A stretch of 64,000 nucleotides of DNA from NCBI GenBank assembly GCA_902809985.1, contig CADDXC010000002.1:1-64000 (forward strand). Reading direction: 5' to 3'. The first letter of the stretch is position 1. Each line of letters opens with the position of its first letter. Made by a program: the position numbers and the translations under genes. Below, one piece after another: positions 50,140 through 60,217 of this stretch. The notes under the pieces were generated by a model. It saw only the letters and a program-made list of their open reading frames with translations. It was not told the origin of the DNA and did not search any database. The DNA is from Clostridiaceae bacterium BL-3. GTDB taxonomy: Bacteria; Bacillota; Clostridia; Clostridiales; Clostridiaceae.

Positions 50140-50580
50140 ATGAAACTTCATGAGTTAAAACCAGCAGAAGGCTCAAGAAAATCACGTAAAAGAATTGGAA
50201 GAGGTACTGGTTCAGGTTTTGGAAGAAATGCCGGAAAAGGTGAAAAAGGTCAAAAAGCCAGATCTGGCGGTGGAGTGAGAATAGGATTTGAAGGCGGACA
50301 AATGCCACTTTATAGAAGACTTCCTAAAAGGGGCTTCACTAATATATTTGCAAAAGAGTATTTTGAATTGAATGTTGAACGATTGAATATATTTGAAGAT
50401 GGGACAGAAGTTACACCGGAATTACTTTTAGAAAAGAGAATTATAAGAGGATCAAAAGATGGATTGAAGGTACTTGGAAATGGCGAGCTTAAAAAGAAGC
50501 TCACGGTAAAAGCAGCTAAATTTACAAAAACTGCAGCAGAAAAGATAGAAGCGGCTGGAGGAAAAGTAGAGGTGATATAA
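50140..50580 (+). CDS. rplO: 50S ribosomal protein L15
   Basis: 146 residues. The glycine- and arginine-rich N-terminal extension ([29 protein letters not shown], about 18-46) penetrates rRNA, and the globular C-terminus ends with [11 protein letters not shown]. secY begins one base after the stop; GAGGTGAT near the rplO end is its ribosome-binding site. Confidence 0.98.
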   Translation: MKLHELKPAEGSRKSRKRIGRGTGSGFGRNAGKGEKGQKARSGGGVRIGFEGGQMPLYRRLPKRGFTNIFAKEYFELNVERLNIFEDGTEVTPELLLEKRIIRGSKDGLKVLGNGELKKKLTVKAAKFTKTAAEKIEAAGGKVEVI

Positions 50581-50581
50581 G

Positions 50582-51862
50582 GTGCTATCGACCTTACGTA
50601 ATGCTTGGAAGGTTCCTGAACTTAGAAAGAGATTGATATTTACTATACTTATGGTAGTAGTATTTAGGTTGGGTAATTTTATTCCTGTTCCAGGGATTGA
50701 TACCACTAAATTGACTAATTTAACTCAAAATGGATCGTTATTTGGATTCTATGATCTTTTAGCAGGAGGTGCATTTAGCAGATTTAGTATATTTGCTATG
50801 GGAGTTATCCCTTTTATCAATTCCTCCATTATATTTCAATTGCTTACAGTTGCTATACCTCGTTTAGAACAATTGTCTAAAGAGGGAGAGGAAGGAAGAA
50901 AGAAAATACAGGAATATACAAGATATGCATCAATACCACTTGGAGTAATTCAAGGCTTTAGCATATATGCTATAATAAGTAGAGCTGGTGCGCTGGTAGA
51001 TCCATCTAATAAAATAAATATAATTATGATAATATTTACTGTAACTGTGGCATCGACTTTTCTCATGTGGCTTGGTGATAGAATCACGGAGCATGGCATT
51101 GGAAACGGAATTTCTCTTATAATATTTGTAAATATTATTTCGAGGTTTCCGTCTGCTGTATCCAGTATATTTAATCTTCAGCAAGTTGGAACGGTTAATT
51201 TTGTGGAATTAATAGGATTTGGAGCGGCAATAATTATACTGTTTATAGCAGTTGTACTCATGAGTTTGGCTGAAAGAAGAATCCCAATACAATATGCTGG
51301 CAAAACCAATGGTGGTAGAATGTATAAGGGACAGTCAACGCATATCCCCATTAATGTAAATGGAGCAGCTGTTATTGGAATTATATTTGCCATATCGGTT
51401 ATGCAGTTTCCAGCTACTATAGGTCAGTTTTGGCCTGATTCTGCTTTTAATAACTTTATAACAGTAAGCTCATTTAGTCCATTTAAAGAGAGCAATTGGC
51501 AATATTCGGTGCTGTATTTCTTATTGACAATTTTTTTCACTTGGTTTTATACCGAAGTTACTCTTAAGCCGGAGGAAATGGCTGAGAATATGAATAAATC
51601 ATCTGGGTTTATACCGGGAATAAGACCAGGAGAACCAACAACCATATTCATAGAAAGGGTTTTGGCTAGAGTATCATTTTTAGGAGGAGCTTTTGCCGGC
51701 ATAGTGGCTATATCACCTATAATAGCAGAAACCTATACTAATTTTAAAGGTATATATTTTGGTGGAACAGGATTGCTTATCATAGTGAATGTTGCTATTG
51801 AGACTGTAAGGCAGATAGAATCCCAGCTGTTAGTGCGTCATTATCGTGGATTTTTGAATTAA
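50582..51862 (+). CDS. secY: Protein translocase subunit SecY
   Basis: 426 residues with ten predicted transmembrane helices. It contains VPGIDTTKL and the plug region near LAGGAFSRFSIFAMGVIPFINSSI, and the conserved cytoplasmic loop with AERRIPIQYAGK near 230. It forms the channel of the Sec translocon with SecE encoded at 25301. GTG 50582 is coupled to rplO. Confidence 0.97.
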   Translation: MLSTLRNAWKVPELRKRLIFTILMVVVFRLGNFIPVPGIDTTKLTNLTQNGSLFGFYDLLAGGAFSRFSIFAMGVIPFINSSIIFQLLTVAIPRLEQLSKEGEEGRKKIQEYTRYASIPLGVIQGFSIYAIISRAGALVDPSNKINIIMIIFTVTVASTFLMWLGDRITEHGIGNGISLIIFVNIISRFPSAVSSIFNLQQVGTVNFVELIGFGAAIIILFIAVVLMSLAERRIPIQYAGKTNGGRMYKGQSTHIPINVNGAAVIGIIFAISVMQFPATIGQFWPDSAFNNFITVSSFSPFKESNWQYSVLYFLLTIFFTWFYTEVTLKPEEMAENMNKSSGFIPGIRPGEPTTIFIERVLARVSFLGGAFAGIVAISPIIAETYTNFKGIYFGGTGLLIIVNVAIETVRQIESQLLVRHYRGFLN

Positions 51863-51887
51863 TAAATTATTTTGGAGATGATGCTAT

Positions 51888-52541
51888 TTGAAGATAATCT
51901 TATTAGGACCTCCGGGAGCAGGAAAGGGAACTCAGGCTAAATTTATCAGCGAGAGGTATTTTATACCACATATATCTACTGGTGATATATTTAGAAAGAA
52001 TATTTCAGAAAAAACTTCCCTTGGGGTTGAGGCTAAAAAATATTTAGATGAAGGAAAATTAGTACCTGATGAAATTACTATAAGTATGATGAAAAATAGA
52101 TTGGCTGTGGATGACTGTAAAAAAGGGTTTTTGTTAGATGGATTTCCAAGGACAGTAACTCAAGCCAAAGCTTTAGATTTATTTCTGAGTAATACAGGGG
52201 GAAGGATAGATGTAGCTCTTCTTATTGATGTTCCTAAAGACTTGATTCTTAATAGGATAACGGGAAGAAGGGTTTGCCCATCTTGTGGTGCAAGCTATCA
52301 TATAAAATTTAATCCACCTAAAGTAGAGGGAAAATGTGATGTGTGTCATAATGACATTGTACAGAGGAAAGATGATACCGAAGCCACTGTTAAAAGTAGG
52401 TTGGATGTGTATGACAAGCAGACTGAACCCTTGATTGACTATTATGAAGCCCAGGATGTACTTTCTACAGTGAATGGGACTGGTGAAATAGATCAAGTTT
52501 TTCAGAATATAAAAGATGTTTTGAAAGATATTCACAAATAA
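51888..52541 (+). CDS. adk: Adenylate kinase
   Basis: 217 residues from TTG 51888 with GGAGATG upstream. The P-loop GPPGAGKGT is at 7-15, with DGFPRT near 84. The LID domain has a four-cysteine zinc site (CPSCG and CDVCHND), typical of Gram-positive long-form enzymes. It converts AMP and ATP to two ADP. It follows secY as usual, but the map gene expected next is absent. Confidence 0.97.
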   Translation: MKIILLGPPGAGKGTQAKFISERYFIPHISTGDIFRKNISEKTSLGVEAKKYLDEGKLVPDEITISMMKNRLAVDDCKKGFLLDGFPRTVTQAKALDLFLSNTGGRIDVALLIDVPKDLILNRITGRRVCPSCGASYHIKFNPPKVEGKCDVCHNDIVQRKDDTEATVKSRLDVYDKQTEPLIDYYEAQDVLSTVNGTGEIDQVFQNIKDVLKDIHK

Positions 52542-52549
52542 AAATGTTC

Positions 52550-52715
52550 TAGAAGGTTATATTGTCTAGTTATGAGGCATTATATGATAAGTTGGTGAAA
52601 TGTAGAATAAACTATTGAAGGGTTGGATAGAATTTCAAAGAGGCTGTAGACAGAAATATTGTTGAAGTTGAGTGATTATTGTTGCTACAGGTGTAGTGTA
52701 AAAATTCATTTTTGA
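52550..52715 (+). pseudogene. map: Possible decayed remnant of map (methionine aminopeptidase)
   Basis: The 300-base gap between adk and infA has no open gene, although map occupies this place in most Firmicutes. Reading across frames, an ILSSYEALY-like stretch (about 52563-52590) is followed by GTTGGTGAAAT and ACTATTGAAGG. These resemble the first 30 codons of map (an ...YM+KAGEIV...TL+ pattern), now with stops and frameshifts. AAAGAGGCTGTAG at 52639 would fit the following EKAV part. This is a by-eye similarity and may be chance. Confidence 0.25.
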
Positions 52716-52734
52716 AGTATTCAATAATGGAGTA

Positions 52735-52763
52735 TTGACTAATGTAAATTAAAAGAGTATAAT
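52735..52763 (+). promoter_or_regulatory. Promoter of infA-rpmJ-rpsM operon
   Basis: TTGACT (52735-52740), 17 bases, TATAAT (52758-52763), 79 bases before infA. It would drive the alpha operon separately from the spc operon. Confidence 0.8.
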
Positions 52764-52841
52764 ATTATCTTTATAATATACTAGAAGTGATATTAAAGAA
52801 TGGTTTCGCAGTCAGCAATAACAAGGAGGTTTGATTACCTT

Positions 52842-53060
52842 ATGTCAAAAGATGATGTTATTGAAATGCAGGGTACTGTCTTGGAGGCTTTGCCCAATGC
52901 AATGTTTGAAGTAGAATTAGAGAGCGGACATAAAATATTGGCACATATATCGGGTAAATTGAGAATGAATTTTATAAGAATACTTCCAGGTGACAAGGTT
53001 ACAGTAGAACTTTCCCCATATGATCTAACTAGGGGAAGAATAACCTGGAGGGCAAAGTGA
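52842..53060 (+). CDS. infA: Translation initiation factor IF-1
   Basis: 72 residues from ATG 52842 ([22 protein letters not shown]) with AAGGAGGT 11 bases upstream; the frame upstream has no matching conserved residues. It is a single OB fold with [31 protein letters not shown]. It binds the 30S A site during initiation. Confidence 0.97.
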   Translation: MSKDDVIEMQGTVLEALPNAMFEVELESGHKILAHISGKLRMNFIRILPGDKVTVELSPYDLTRGRITWRAK

Positions 53061-53078
53061 TTGAGGGGAGGGTTAGCG

Positions 53079-53192
53079 ATGAAAGTAAGGCCATCAGTTA
53101 AGCCTATGTGTGAAAAATGTAAGATCATAAAGCGAAAGGGAAGAGTAATGGTTATATGTGAAAACCCTAAGCATAAACAAAAACAGGGATAA
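53079..53192 (+). CDS. rpmJ: 50S ribosomal protein L36
   Basis: 37 residues. [19 protein letters not shown] with CEKC (11-14), a third cysteine at 27 and a histidine near 32 form the zinc ribbon of the C+ type. ATG 53079 has GGGGAGGG upstream. It lies 18 bases after infA, as usual. Confidence 0.96.
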   Translation: MKVRPSVKPMCEKCKIIKRKGRVMVICENPKHKQKQG

Positions 53193-53292
53193 ATTAGTTA
53201 AAAATGAGGCTAAGTATAAAATGTATATTATATAGATAGAACAAATAATGTGCTAAATTGATATTTTATAATGTAAATTTTACGCTAATCAT

Positions 53293-53346
53293 GTTTTAAA
53301 GTGCGGCTGCAGCAAAATATTTTATATATTCTGCTGACTTTAAAAC
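53293..53346 (+). promoter_or_regulatory. Bulged hairpin in the rpsM leader
   Basis: Perfect 10-base arms GTTTTAAAGT (53293-53302) and ACTTTAAAAC (53337-53346) enclose a second stem, CAGCA/TGCTG (53310-53314 and 53332-53336). This leaves a 7-base bulge, GCGGCTG, on the 5' side only. It lies 60 bases before rpsM in a 214-base gap. The site is where S4 regulates the alpha operon in E. coli; a similar role here is inference. Confidence 0.5.
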
Positions 53347-53406
53347 TTTATATAATAAATATAAATAAATCTTTATCCATTAGATACTCAGGAGGTGTAA
53401 ATTTTA

Positions 53407-53781
53407 ATGGCAAGAATAGCAGGTATTGACCTACCAAAGGAAAAAAGAGTTGAGATAGGTCTCACTTATATATATGGTATAGGGTTACCTACTTCTCAAA
53501 AAATCCTAAAAGAAGCTAATGTCAATCCAGATACCCGAGTTAAGGATTTAACAGAAGAGGAAATTAACTCGCTGAGAAATTATATAAAAAATTTAAGGAT
53601 TGAGGGGGATTTAAGAAGAGAAGTTGCTCTCAATATAAAGAGATTAGTAGAAATAGGTTCATATAGAGGAATAAGACATAGGAAGGGTCTGCCAGTTAGA
53701 GGGCAAAAAACTAAGACAAATGCGAGAACTAGAAAAGGACCTAAGAAAATAGTAGGAGCTAAAAAGAGGTTAGTAAAATAA
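53407..53781 (+). CDS. rpsM: 30S ribosomal protein S13
   Basis: 124 residues. [26 protein letters not shown] starts the protein, a helix-two-turn-helix follows, and the basic C-terminus is [21 protein letters not shown]. It contacts tRNA and S19 in the head. ATG 53407 has AGGAGGTG upstream. Confidence 0.98.
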   Translation: MARIAGIDLPKEKRVEIGLTYIYGIGLPTSQKILKEANVNPDTRVKDLTEEEINSLRNYIKNLRIEGDLRREVALNIKRLVEIGSYRGIRHRKGLPVRGQKTKTNARTRKGPKKIVGAKKRLVK

Positions 53782-53800
53782 TAAGGAGGCAAGGGAAAAG

Positions 53801-54199
53801 ATGGCAGCTGGAAAAGTTAAAAAGACTACCAGAAGAAAAAAAGAGAAAAAAAATGTTGAACATGGCTGTGCACATATAAGATCAACTTTTAATAACTCAA
53901 TAGTTACTATTACAGATGCTGCTGGAAATACTTTATCTTGGGCCAGTGCAGGCGGTTTAGGATTTAAAGGTTCTAGAAAAAGTACGCCATTTGCTGCACA
54001 AATGGCAGCTGAAACATCAGCTAAGGCAGCTATGGAACATGGATTGAGGAGTATTGAAGTATATGTAAAAGGGCCAGGTGCGGGCAGAGAAGCGGCAATA
54101 AGATCACTCCAAGCAGCAGGACTTGAAGTTACTTTAATTAAAGATGTAACTCCAATACCGCATAATGGATGTAGACCACCAAAGAGAAGAAGAGTTTAG
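53801..54199 (+). CDS. rpsK: 30S ribosomal protein S11
   Basis: 132 residues with [42 protein letters not shown] and the C-terminal [18 protein letters not shown]. It is part of the platform near the Shine-Dalgarno helix. ATG 53801 has AAGGAGG upstream. Confidence 0.98.
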   Translation: MAAGKVKKTTRRKKEKKNVEHGCAHIRSTFNNSIVTITDAAGNTLSWASAGGLGFKGSRKSTPFAAQMAAETSAKAAMEHGLRSIEVYVKGPGAGREAAIRSLQAAGLEVTLIKDVTPIPHNGCRPPKRRRV

Positions 54200-54220
54200 T
54201 AATAGGAGGTGTAAATTTTA

Positions 54221-54841
54221 ATGGCAAGATATACTGGGTCAGTATGTAGACTTTGCAGGAGAGAGGGTTTAAAACTATTCCTCAAAGGCGATAGATGTTA
54301 TACAGATAAATGTGCATTTTCAAGAAGAGGGTATGCACCGGGACAGCATGGGCAGGGAAGAAAGAAAATATCAAACTATGGCCTGCAATTAAGAGAGAAA
54401 CAGAAAGCTAAGAGAATATATGGAATATTAGAAGGACAGTTTAGAAGATACTATGAAAAAGCTGATATGAAAAAGGGTATAACAGGTGAAAACTTATTGG
54501 TTTTGCTTGAAACAAGACTCGATAATATAGTTTACAAACTTGGCTATGGTCAGTCAAGATCAGAGGCTAGACAATTAGTAACTCATGGTCATTTCTTAGT
54601 TAATGGTAAGAAGGTAAATATTCCTTCTTTTAAAGTGTCAATTAATGATGTAATAACTGTGAATGATAAGAGCAAAACATCAGAAAAATTTAAAACTTTT
54701 GCAGAAAATCCTAAAACTTTACCAGCTTGGTTGGAAGGAGATATAGAGAACTTTCAGGGAAAGGTTATTAGAGAACCATCAAGAGATGAAATAGATGTCC
54801 CTGTTAATGAAACATTAATAGTAGAGTTGTACAGTAAGTAA
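54221..54841 (+). CDS. rpsD: 30S ribosomal protein S4
   Basis: 206 residues. A zinc-type N-terminus (Cys9, Cys12, then CYTDKC near 26-31) is followed by an S4 RNA-binding domain with [34 protein letters not shown] (about 96-130). S4 nucleates 30S assembly and regulates the alpha operon in E. coli. ATG 54221 has AGGAGGTG upstream. Unlike in Bacillus, rpsD lies inside the alpha operon. Confidence 0.97.
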   Translation: MARYTGSVCRLCRREGLKLFLKGDRCYTDKCAFSRRGYAPGQHGQGRKKISNYGLQLREKQKAKRIYGILEGQFRRYYEKADMKKGITGENLLVLLETRLDNIVYKLGYGQSRSEARQLVTHGHFLVNGKKVNIPSFKVSINDVITVNDKSKTSEKFKTFAENPKTLPAWLEGDIENFQGKVIREPSRDEIDVPVNETLIVELYSK

Positions 54842-54904
54842 TTAATATAGAATCAGTTGCCCTCGAGGATACATTATTAGATAAATAGAAGGAGGGTTAT
54901 ATTC

Positions 54905-55852
54905 ATGTTAGAAATAGAAAAACCCAAAATTGAATGTGTTGAAACTAGCGAAGATGGTAGCTACGGAAAATTTGTAGTAGAACCGCTGGAGAGAGGTTAT
55001 GGTATTACTCTTGGAAATGCACTTAGAAGGATTCTTCTCTCTTCACTTCCAGGAGTGGCTGCTAACTATATAAAAATAGATGGTGTGCTTCATGAGTTTT
55101 CCACTGTACGTGGGGTAAAGGAAGATGTAGCAGAGCTAATCTTAAATATAAAGGAATTAGCTTTAAAAATGAATGGAGAAGGTCCTAAAACAATATATAT
55201 AGATGCTCAGGGCCCAGGAGAAGTTATAGCGGGAGATATAAGGACAGATGGCGATGTCGAAATAATCAATAAAGATTTACATATAGCTACTCTGGATGAA
55301 GATGCTAAGCTCTATATAGAAATTACCGTAAATAGCGGTAGGGGATATGTTTCTCAGGCAAGAAATAAATCTGAAAATATGCCAATAGGTACAATCCCTG
55401 TAGATTCAATATATACACCTATTAGAAGAGTTAATTTTGCTGTAGAAAATACGAGAGTTGGCCAGATAACTGATTACGATAAATTGTCCTTGGAAGTGTG
55501 GACAAATGGAACTATATTGCCGGATGAGGCTGTAAGTTTATCTGCTAAAATTCTTATAGAGCATTTTAAGTTATTCATGACTTTAACTGATCATGCTAAT
55601 AATGTAGAGATAATGGTTGAAAAAGAAGAAGATAAGAAAGAAAAAGTCCTTGAAATGGCAATAGAGGAGTTAGAGCTTTCTGTAAGAAGCTATAATTGTT
55701 TAAAAAGAGCTGGCATAAATACAGTACAGGAATTAACTGAGCGAACTATGGATGATATGATGAAAGTTAGAAACTTAGGTAAAAAGTCCTTAGAAGAAGT
55801 TGAACAAAAACTTGATGCTCTGGGATTATCGCTAAAGCAAAACGAAGATTAA
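54905..55852 (+). CDS. rpoA: DNA-directed RNA polymerase subunit alpha
   Basis: 315 residues. The N-terminal dimerisation domain has [26 protein letters not shown] near 25-50. The C-terminal domain (about 248-312) has [24 protein letters not shown] and [13 protein letters not shown], the DNA- and activator-contacting helices. ATG 54905 has AAGGAGGG upstream. Confidence 0.98.
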   Translation: MLEIEKPKIECVETSEDGSYGKFVVEPLERGYGITLGNALRRILLSSLPGVAANYIKIDGVLHEFSTVRGVKEDVAELILNIKELALKMNGEGPKTIYIDAQGPGEVIAGDIRTDGDVEIINKDLHIATLDEDAKLYIEITVNSGRGYVSQARNKSENMPIGTIPVDSIYTPIRRVNFAVENTRVGQITDYDKLSLEVWTNGTILPDEAVSLSAKILIEHFKLFMTLTDHANNVEIMVEKEEDKKEKVLEMAIEELELSVRSYNCLKRAGINTVQELTERTMDDMMKVRNLGKKSLEEVEQKLDALGLSLKQNED

Positions 55853-55913
55853 AAATTTGGAGATAAATTCTGATAGGATTATTTAATAACAACAGTAGTA
55901 AGGAGGGATATAA

Positions 55914-56255
55914 ATGGCACAGTACCGTAAGTTAGGGCGACCATCTGATCAAAGAAGAGCTATGCTTAGAAATCTTGTTACTAGTTTTCTTAAACATGGA
56001 AAGATACAGACAACGGGAACAAGGGCGAAGGAAACGAGAAATATAGCAGAAAAAATGATAACTCTTGCCAAAAGAGGAGATCTTCATGCTAGGAGACAAG
56101 TACTTTCTTTCGTAACTGAAGAAGAAGTTGTAAAAAATTTATTTACTGATATAGCTCCTAAGTATGCTGAAAGAAATGGCGGTTACACCAGAATGTATAA
56201 AATAGGTCCAAGAAGAGGCGATGGAGCTGAGTTAGTTATACTAGAGTTAGTATAA
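55914..56255 (+). CDS. rplQ: 50S ribosomal protein L17
   Basis: 113 residues: [23 protein letters not shown], then [14 protein letters not shown], and ending with [23 protein letters not shown]. Located near the tunnel exit. Last gene of the alpha operon; a terminator follows. Confidence 0.98.
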   Translation: MAQYRKLGRPSDQRRAMLRNLVTSFLKHGKIQTTGTRAKETRNIAEKMITLAKRGDLHARRQVLSFVTEEEVVKNLFTDIAPKYAERNGGYTRMYKIGPRRGDGAELVILELV

Positions 56256-56272
56256 TATGGAGGGAATATGGA

Positions 56273-56306
56273 GGGATTAAGTAAGTTAGCTTAATCCCTG
56301 TTTTTC
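56273..56306 (+). terminator. Terminator of the alpha operon
   Basis: GGGATTAAG (56273-56281) pairs with CTTAATCCC (56290-56298), with an 8-base loop, followed by TGTTTTTC. Confidence 0.88.
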
Positions 56307-56349
56307 TATTATGATATTAAAGCGCTTATCCAATTAGCGAGGTGTTTCT

Positions 56350-57195
56350 ATGGAAAAAAAGATGATATTATGTGAAAAAGTAAAATATAGGTATGAGGAC
56401 AGTGATAAGGGGAATTCTAAATTTGCCATAGATGACGTTAGTCTTCAAGTAGAAAAGGGAGAATTTCTTGTGATTTTGGGAAGAAATGGTTCGGGAAAGT
56501 CTACCATAGCAAAGCATATGAATGCGTTGTTAAATCCAACTAGCGGTAAAGTGTATGTAGAGGGGTTGGATACGTCAGATGAGAAAAATACCTGGAGTAT
56601 TAGAAATAAAGCAGGAATGGTTTTTCAAAATCCCGATAATCAGATAGTTGCAACTATTGTGGAAGAAGATGTTGCTTTTGGACCGGAAAATTTAGGTGTG
56701 CCACCTGAGGAAATAAGATTGAGAGTTAATGAATGTTTAAAAAGAGTACATATGTATGAATATAGAAAACATGCACCTCATTTGCTTTCAGGAGGGCAGA
56801 AACAAAGAGTAGCTATTGCTGGGGTACTTGCTATGAGACCGGATTGTATAATATTTGATGAATCTACTGCAATGTTGGATCCTTCAGGTAGGAAGGAAGT
56901 ACTGAATACAATAAAAGAGATAAACAGTAAGTATGGTATGACTGTGATTCTTATTACTCATTATATGGAGGAAGCAGTTGATGCTGATAGGATAATTGTC
57001 ATGGATAAAGGTAAAATTATAATGGAGGGTTCTCCGAGAAATATATTTAGTCAAGTAGCTAAAATGAAAGATATTGGACTTGATGTGCCTCAGATAACTG
57101 AATTGGCTTATGAACTCAGAAATAGTGGAGTCAATATTAGAACCGATATATTAACTATAGATGAGATGGTGAGTGAATTATGTCAATTAAAATAG
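56350..57195 (+). CDS. ecfA1: Energy-coupling factor transporter ATPase EcfA1
   Basis: 281 residues. Walker [10 protein letters not shown] is near 46-54, the Q-loop [10 protein letters not shown] near 96, the ABC signature LSGGQKQR near 146 and Walker B CIIFDEST near 168. The last two are followed by the switch histidine in [10 protein letters not shown]. With EcfA2 and EcfT it energises vitamin uptake by several separate S components. ATG 56350 lies behind GCGAGGTG. It overlaps ecfA2 by 16 bases. Confidence 0.96.
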   Translation: MEKKMILCEKVKYRYEDSDKGNSKFAIDDVSLQVEKGEFLVILGRNGSGKSTIAKHMNALLNPTSGKVYVEGLDTSDEKNTWSIRNKAGMVFQNPDNQIVATIVEEDVAFGPENLGVPPEEIRLRVNECLKRVHMYEYRKHAPHLLSGGQKQRVAIAGVLAMRPDCIIFDESTAMLDPSGRKEVLNTIKEINSKYGMTVILITHYMEEAVDADRIIVMDKGKIIMEGSPRNIFSQVAKMKDIGLDVPQITELAYELRNSGVNIRTDILTIDEMVSELCQLK

Positions 57196-58034
57196 AAAAT
57201 TTAACTCATGTATATATGAAAGGTTCGCCTTTTGAAAAAAAGGCATTGGATAATATAGATATTGAAATTAAAGATGGAGAATTTGTTGCTCTTATAGGAC
57301 ACACCGGCTCAGGAAAATCTACACTTATTCAGCACATAAATGGTCTTTTAAAACCAACTTCAGGAAAGATCATAATAGATGGTGTGGATATTACCGAAAA
57401 AAAGATCAATTTGAATTTTATCAGAAAAAAAGTTGGACTTGTATTTCAATATCCAGAATACCAATTGTTTGAAGAAACCATAGAAAAAGATATTGCTTTT
57501 GGGCCTAAGAATTTGGGGTTAACCAATGATGATATAGTTAAAAGAGTAAAAAGAGCTATGAATATGGTTGGGCTAGAATATGAAGAGTATAAGGACAAAT
57601 CTCCTTTTGAATTAAGTGGCGGACAGAAAAGAAGAGTTGCCATAGCTGGAGTAGTTGCTATGGAACCTAAAGTACTTATACTAGATGAACCTACTGCAGG
57701 CCTTGATCCCAAGGGAAGAGATGATATCCTAGGAGAAATAAGGAGTTTACATGATGAATACAATATGACTATAATACTTGTGTCACATAGTATGGAAGAT
57801 GTAGCTAAACTTGCAGATAGAATAATAGTAATGAATAAGGGAAAGTGTATATTGGATGGATCACCAGCAAAAGTTTTTAATAGAGTTGATGTTTTAGAAA
57901 ATGTGGGGCTTGCAGTACCGCAAGTAACTTATATGGTAAAAAAGCTTAGGGAAAAGGGAATTAATATATCAAAAGATGTGTTTACTGTAGAGCAAGCAAA
58001 AGAAGAACTGCTTAAAATACTGAATAAAAGTTAG
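57180..58034 (+). CDS. ecfA2: Energy-coupling factor transporter ATPase EcfA2
   Basis: 284 residues. Walker [10 protein letters not shown] is near 38-46, the Q-loop [21 protein letters not shown] near 88, the signature LSGGQKRR near 143 and Walker [13 protein letters not shown] near 163. It is the second ATPase of the ECF module and its ATG lies inside the end of ecfA1, so translation is coupled. Confidence 0.96.
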   Translation: MSIKIENLTHVYMKGSPFEKKALDNIDIEIKDGEFVALIGHTGSGKSTLIQHINGLLKPTSGKIIIDGVDITEKKINLNFIRKKVGLVFQYPEYQLFEETIEKDIAFGPKNLGLTNDDIVKRVKRAMNMVGLEYEEYKDKSPFELSGGQKRRVAIAGVVAMEPKVLILDEPTAGLDPKGRDDILGEIRSLHDEYNMTIILVSHSMEDVAKLADRIIVMNKGKCILDGSPAKVFNRVDVLENVGLAVPQVTYMVKKLREKGINISKDVFTVEQAKEELLKILNKS

Positions 58035-58046
58035 GAGAGCTGGCAA

Positions 58047-58856
58047 ATGATTAAAGATATTACGATAGGACAGTATATACCTGGAGATTCTTTTGTTCAT
58101 AAATTGGATCCGAGAGTTAAGATATTGATATCTTTAATATATATTGTGGATTTGTTTATAGTGAACAGCTTTAAAGGGTATATATTTATAGTAGCATTTA
58201 CTGTAATTTCAATACTTGTATCTAGGGTACAATTTGTATATATATATAGAGGGCTTAAGCCCATATTTATTTTGGTACTTATAACTGCAATATTAAATAT
58301 GTTTATGACCGGCGGAGTCAATCCACCAATATTTAAATGGAAGTTTTTAGTTGTATATAGAGAAGGATTGATTATGGCTGCATTTATGACTATCAGACTT
58401 ATATTTTTAATTGTGGGAACATCGCTTCTAACATTGACTACATCTCCAATTGAATTGACTGATGGCATAGAAAAACTTTTAAATCCGATGAAAAAAATAG
58501 GTGTACCTGCTCATGAGCTAGCTATGATGATGACTATTGCTCTCAGATTTATACCTACTTTAATGGATGAAACGGATAAAATAATGAAAGCACAGATGGC
58601 AAGAGGAGCAGATTTTCAGTCAGGAAGTATTATTCAGAGAGCTAAAAGCCTTGTACCAATTTTAGTTCCACTTTTTATAAGCTCTTTTAGACGGGCAGAT
58701 GAATTGGCCATGGCTATGGAGGCCAGATGTTATAGAGGTGGAGAAGGCAGGACCAGAATGAAACAGCTTAAATTGACCAATAGAGATTTTATAGCATCAG
58801 CATGCACTGCAGTATTAGTATTTATTTCTGTACTAGGTAGAATGTGGTGGCATTGA
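58047..58856 (+). CDS. ecfT: Energy-coupling factor transporter transmembrane protein EcfT
   Basis: 269 residues with several hydrophobic segments. The cytoplasmic coupling helices include AQMARGADF and EARCYRGGEGRT, the two Ala-Arg-Gly type motifs that contact the ATPases. It binds interchangeable vitamin-specific S proteins encoded elsewhere. ATG 58047 has TAGGAGAG upstream. Its stop overlaps the truA start (ATGA). Confidence 0.96.
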   Translation: MIKDITIGQYIPGDSFVHKLDPRVKILISLIYIVDLFIVNSFKGYIFIVAFTVISILVSRVQFVYIYRGLKPIFILVLITAILNMFMTGGVNPPIFKWKFLVVYREGLIMAAFMTIRLIFLIVGTSLLTLTTSPIELTDGIEKLLNPMKKIGVPAHELAMMMTIALRFIPTLMDETDKIMKAQMARGADFQSGSIIQRAKSLVPILVPLFISSFRRADELAMAMEARCYRGGEGRTRMKQLKLTNRDFIASACTAVLVFISVLGRMWWH

Positions 58857-59590
58857 TGAAAAATATTAAATTGACAATACAATACGATGGTACCAATTAT
58901 TCTGGTTGGCAGAGACAAAAAAATGCTGTTACTGTTCAGGAAAAGCTGGAAGATGCAATTAGAGAAACTACAGGTAGTTTCTCAGAAACCATAGGTTCCA
59001 GTAGAACTGATGCGGGAGTTCATGCTAAAGAATTTGTGTGTAATTTTTTTACGGACAGTAAAATACCTGCAACTAACTTTAAAATGGTATTGAATGGAGT
59101 ACTTCCAGAAGACATAGTTGTACTAAAATCCGAAAGAATGGATGATAATTTCCATGCCAGATTTCACAGTATAGGCAAAAAATATGTCTATACTATAATA
59201 ACAGGGAACAACAGGCCTGTTATAGGAAGACAATATGTCTACTATTTTAGAAGAAAATTGGATATAGAAAAGATTAAAATAGCATGTAAATATTTTTTGG
59301 GAATGCATGATTTTTCTGCTTTTAAGAAAAAAGGAGGTTCAGTGAGATCTTCTGTTAGAACTATAAGTGAAATGACAGTTGTACAAGAGGGAAAATTGAT
59401 TAAATTCAATGTAATAGGAAATGGATTTTTGTATAATATGGTAAGGATAATGGTGGGAACTCTTTTGGAAGTAGGAGTGGGAAGATTTAAACCCGAGGAT
59501 GTGAAATATATTTTGGAATCAAAGGACAGATCAAGGGCAGGTAAACCTGTTCCAGCAAGGGGTCTTTGTCTTGAGAAGGTGTTTTATTAA
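58856..59590 (+). CDS. truA: tRNA pseudouridine(38-40) synthase TruA
   Basis: 244 residues from ATG 58856, overlapping the ecfT stop. The catalytic [10 protein letters not shown] (about 42-51) contains the active aspartate. [22 protein letters not shown] and [20 protein letters not shown] are conserved TruA segments. It modifies the anticodon arm of many tRNAs. Confidence 0.97.
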   Translation: MKNIKLTIQYDGTNYSGWQRQKNAVTVQEKLEDAIRETTGSFSETIGSSRTDAGVHAKEFVCNFFTDSKIPATNFKMVLNGVLPEDIVVLKSERMDDNFHARFHSIGKKYVYTIITGNNRPVIGRQYVYYFRRKLDIEKIKIACKYFLGMHDFSAFKKKGGSVRSSVRTISEMTVVQEGKLIKFNVIGNGFLYNMVRIMVGTLLEVGVGRFKPEDVKYILESKDRSRAGKPVPARGLCLEKVFY

Positions 59591-59619
59591 TTGACACGCC
59601 AGGATCATTGTATTATAAT
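59591..59619 (+). promoter_or_regulatory. Promoter of rplM-rpsI
   Basis: Consensus TTGACA (59591-59596), 17 bases, consensus TATAAT (59614-59619), directly after the truA stop. It is the closest match to the sigma-A consensus in the window. Confidence 0.92.
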
Positions 59620-59625
59620 ATAAAT

Positions 59626-59757
59626 GTTTGTAATTTTGATTATAAAGGATCCACTAGCCCCGGATCTTTCTATAGAGAAGCGTGTATTAAAATTATTAAA
59701 TTAAAAGAGAAGTTAATTAAGAGAGGAGTTGAGAACCGTTATTTTTTAACGGGAAAG
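59626..59757 (+). promoter_or_regulatory. rplM leader with hairpin next to the start
   Basis: About 130 untranslated bases. GGATCC...GGATC repeats near 59648-59668 can form a small stem (GATCC with GGATC). CCGTTA (59736-59741) and TAACGG (59747-59752) form a hairpin with a TTTTT loop between GAGGAG (59723-59728) and ATG 59758. L13 leader elements are known in Firmicutes; this region occupies that place, but I cannot confirm a family match. Confidence 0.55.
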
Positions 59758-60192
59758 ATGAAATCATATATAGCAAAACCCAATGAGATTGAAAGAAAAT
59801 GGTACATTGTCGATGCTGCGGGAAAACCACTTGGAAGAGTAGCGAGTCAAGTTGCATCCATATTGAGAGGTAAAAATAAGCCTATATTTACACCACATGT
59901 GGATACGGGAGATTTTGTAATAATAATAAATGCTGAGAAAGTAGTTCTGACTGGGAAAAAACTGGATCAAAAAATGCTGAGACATCACACATTATATCCA
60001 GGTGGACTAAAAGAAATTCCCTATAGAGATGCATTGGCAAAAAAACCTGAATTTGTATTTCAAGAAGCTGTCAGAAGAATGCTTCCAAAAGGAGTACTTG
60101 GAAGACAGATGTTGAAAAAGTTGAAGGTATACAGAGGCAGTGAGCACAATCATGAGGCTCAGAAGCCAGAAGTATTGGAATTAAGATATTAA
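59758..60192 (+). CDS. rplM: 50S ribosomal protein L13
   Basis: 144 residues from ATG 59758 ([27 protein letters not shown]), the family start. The frame reaches 59608 but that part lies in the leader. [21 protein letters not shown] near 108-128 is the conserved rRNA-binding part. GAGGAG is 29 bases upstream with a hairpin in between; GGGAAAG lies directly before ATG. Confidence 0.95.
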   Translation: MKSYIAKPNEIERKWYIVDAAGKPLGRVASQVASILRGKNKPIFTPHVDTGDFVIIINAEKVVLTGKKLDQKMLRHHTLYPGGLKEIPYRDALAKKPEFVFQEAVRRMLPKGVLGRQMLKKLKVYRGSEHNHEAQKPEVLELRY

Positions 60193-60217
60193 TTGGAGAC
60201 TGAAGGGAGGATAAAAA

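Noticed and set aside
59608-59757. N-terminal extension of L13
   Set aside because: It begins inside the -10 region of a consensus promoter and therefore cannot be translated from that transcript.
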